Origin: M0108 sp044228795
GTDB taxonomy: Bacteria; Pseudomonadota; Gammaproteobacteria; Chromatiales; Chromatiaceae
Assembly: GCA_044228795.1 (NCBI GenBank)
Contig: JBGAUE010000003.1
Coordinates: forward strand, 62,001-126,000
Direction of reading: 5' to 3'
DNA: 64,000 bases
Shown: in pieces, positions 62,867 through 64,000 of the stretch
Position numbering within the stretch: position 1 is the first letter of the stretch
How the letters are laid out: each line of letters opens with the position of its first letter
Program-made: the position numbers and the translations under genes
The notes under the pieces: model-generated
Seen by the model: only the letters and a program-made list of their open reading frames with translations
What the model was told of the DNA's origin: nothing
Database searches by the model: none

Positions 62867-63625
62867 ATGCACCCTCCTGAAATTTGCCCCGGGCAAAACT
62901 ATGCCTTCAGCCCCATCGGCCTGATCCGCTCCTGTTACACCGGCAAGTTTGGCATCCCCCGGCAAGCGGGTCTGGTGACGGCAGGGGAGGCGCGGCTGGA
63001 GTTGTTCGCGGAGTTTTCCAGGGCGGAGGCCTTTGTCGGACTGACGGGCTTCAGCCATCTTTGGCTCATCTTCATCTTCCATGACGCCCTGGCCGAAGGC
63101 TGGCGACCGTCGGTGAGGCCACCCAAGCTTGGCGGCCGGCGCAAGGTCGGGGTCTTCGCCAGCCGCTCACCGCACCGGCCCAACCCCATTGGCCTCTCCG
63201 CCGTCGCCTTCCTCGGCTTTCACCAGGAGGCGGGTAGACTCGCCCTCCGCCTGGGTGGGGTGGACCTGCTGGACGGCACGCCGGTGCTGGACGTCAAACC
63301 CTATATCCCCTATGCGGACGCCCTACTCCAAGCCAGTTCCGGCTTCGTACCGGAGCCGCCCGATTTCGACCGCAGGGTAGCCTTCAGCCCGGGGGCTCAG
63401 GAACACATCAGCGCCCGGGATCCGGACGGCCATCGCCACCTGTCGGAACTCATCACCCAGATCCTGCGTCAGGACCCGCGCCCCGGCTACATGGATCGCT
63501 ATCCGGAGCGCCAGGAATTCGCCATGCGGATCTTCGACCTGGAGGTCAAATGGCGCGAAACCGGCGGCCAGATTCTGGTGACGGCCCTGGAACCATGTCT
63601 TCCCGGGCGCCTTAACGCAGAGTAA
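62867..63625 (+). CDS. trmO: tRNA (adenine37-N6)-methyltransferase TrmO (TsaA/YaeB)
   Basis: 252 residues with the TsaA/TrmO domain: FSPIGLIRSCY, GLTGFSHLWLIFIFH, FASRSPHRPNPIGLSAV and LDVKPYIPYAD, followed by the C-terminal YaeB domain. It completes m6t6A37 in tRNA-Thr(GGU) using S-adenosylmethionine. It is 52 bp after the M14 gene on the same strand and may be part of the operon. Confidence 0.95.
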   Translation: MHPPEICPGQNYAFSPIGLIRSCYTGKFGIPRQAGLVTAGEARLELFAEFSRAEAFVGLTGFSHLWLIFIFHDALAEGWRPSVRPPKLGGRRKVGVFASRSPHRPNPIGLSAVAFLGFHQEAGRLALRLGGVDLLDGTPVLDVKPYIPYADALLQASSGFVPEPPDFDRRVAFSPGAQEHISARDPDGHRHLSELITQILRQDPRPGYMDRYPERQEFAMRIFDLEVKWRETGGQILVTALEPCLPGRLNAE

Positions 63626-63710
63626 GCGTTCAGCCCCTCCGGCCCCATGGATTGAGTTCAGTAGCTCAAGCCACTGATGTTCCTGTTCCCTCCCCCCTTG
63701 CGGTGGAGGG

Positions 63711-64000
63711 TTAGGGCGAGGGGTCTGAACGGGTAGAACGCATAAAGCCATGCTCGGTCAGAAAGCCAGTCGTGATGCGATCGGCCGACGGATCAGCCGC
63801 CTGGTCACCCAGCACGAGACGTTCCAGATAGCGGGCCACCAAGTCCACCTCCAGATTGACCTGGGTCCCGGTCTGGTAGTCTCCGAAAAGGGTCTCGGTC
63901 AGGGTGTGGGGGACTAAGTTCAGTTCAAAGATGGCCCCCTGGACGGCATTGACTGTGAGGCTGGTGCCATCAACACAAATGGAACCCTTCTGGGCAATAT
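63711..64000 (-). CDS. ribE: Riboflavin synthase alpha chain (partial, 5' end outside window)
   Basis: The last 95 or so codons of a minus-strand gene that runs off the right edge. The visible part has AQKGSICVDGTSLTVNAV, VPHTLTETLFGDYQTGTQVNLEVD (quoted as a region) and VARYLERLV, the second lumazine-binding repeat of riboflavin synthase. The enzyme dismutates two dimethylribityl-lumazines into riboflavin. The protein ends LTEHGFMRSTRSDPSP, the usual length. Confidence 0.92.
   Translation of the reverse strand, partial: IAQKGSICVDGTSLTVNAVQGAIFELNLVPHTLTETLFGDYQTGTQVNLEVDLVARYLERLVLGDQAADPSADRITTGFLTEHGFMRSTRSDPSP

Noticed and set aside
1..64000. CRISPR arrays, prophage or integrative elements
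   Set aside because: No regularly spaced repeats, phage structural genes, integrase or att-like duplications were seen apart from the single IS110 element.

Overview
The window looks like part of the main chromosome of a GC-rich gammaproteobacterium, probably a sulfur-oxidising member of the Chromatiales (purple sulfur bacterium type). The clues are a dissimilatory-type ATP sulfurylase (sat), a cytochrome c4-like dihaem protein, a PHB phasin, a RegB-like redox sensor and an HrcA/CIRCE heat-shock operon, next to ordinary gammaproteobacterial genes (hda, bamE, ygfZ, tgt, yajC-secDF, sfsA, ynbE-ydbL, ybhGFSR). The assignment is an inference from gene content. I see no rRNA, tRNA, CRISPR array or prophage. 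One IS110-family element is present.

Layout. 1-1700: a sensor kinase that runs off the left edge and a RelE/ParE-type toxin-antitoxin pair. 1786-6185: a Cu/Ag-type RND pump and its adaptor. 6500-12000: rlpA, a CorC/HlyC-type CBS protein and yajC-secD-secF, all on the minus strand. 12174-17203: a plus-strand ybhG-ybhF-ybhS-ybhR ABC-2 efflux operon. 17400-21260: a haem-sensor diguanylate cyclase, tgt, a HAD phosphatase and msrA. 21300-27700: an S1-domain protein, an Hsp20 gene with a ROSE-like RNA thermometer, a medium-chain reductase, a cold-shock protein, glgX and a phasin. 27700-30250: a gene-poor stretch with an unlisted 44-codon membrane-protein gene and the IS110 element. 30250-37000: ynbE-ydbL, a RIO kinase and the minus-strand hrcA-grpE-dnaK-dnaJ operon headed by a perfect CIRCE. 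37080-44500: nadK-recN-bamE, rubrerythrin, cpdA, sfsA, acylphosphatase, wrbA and hda. 44500-49250: a DnaA-box cluster, cytochrome c4, sat, a lytic transglycosylase and a Tat-exported DUF882 protein. 49337-53410: an RNase II-family gene followed by a coupled pair encoding a 67-residue protein and a Rad50/YhaN-like ATPase with a transmembrane hairpin in mid-protein. 53432-58882: ygfZ, an alcohol dehydrogenase, a Crp/Fnr regulator, a SLAC1-type channel, a conserved hypothetical and an OmpA-like lipoprotein. 59090-64000: adenosine kinase, a coupled protease-RimK-M14 cassette, trmO and the end of riboflavin synthase.

The best candidate for an undescribed system is the pair at 49337-51405, where a two-helix membrane hairpin sits where Rad50/SbcC proteins carry their coiled-coil apex. 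Other points of interest are the ROSE-like thermometer, a CusB-type adaptor that seems to lack its hairpin and lipoyl region, the 44-codon membrane protein with its own promoter and terminator, the glutamate ligase/M14 hydrolase cassette, and ynbE-ydbL without ydbH beside the IS element. Coding calls rest on reading the translations; no database search was possible.
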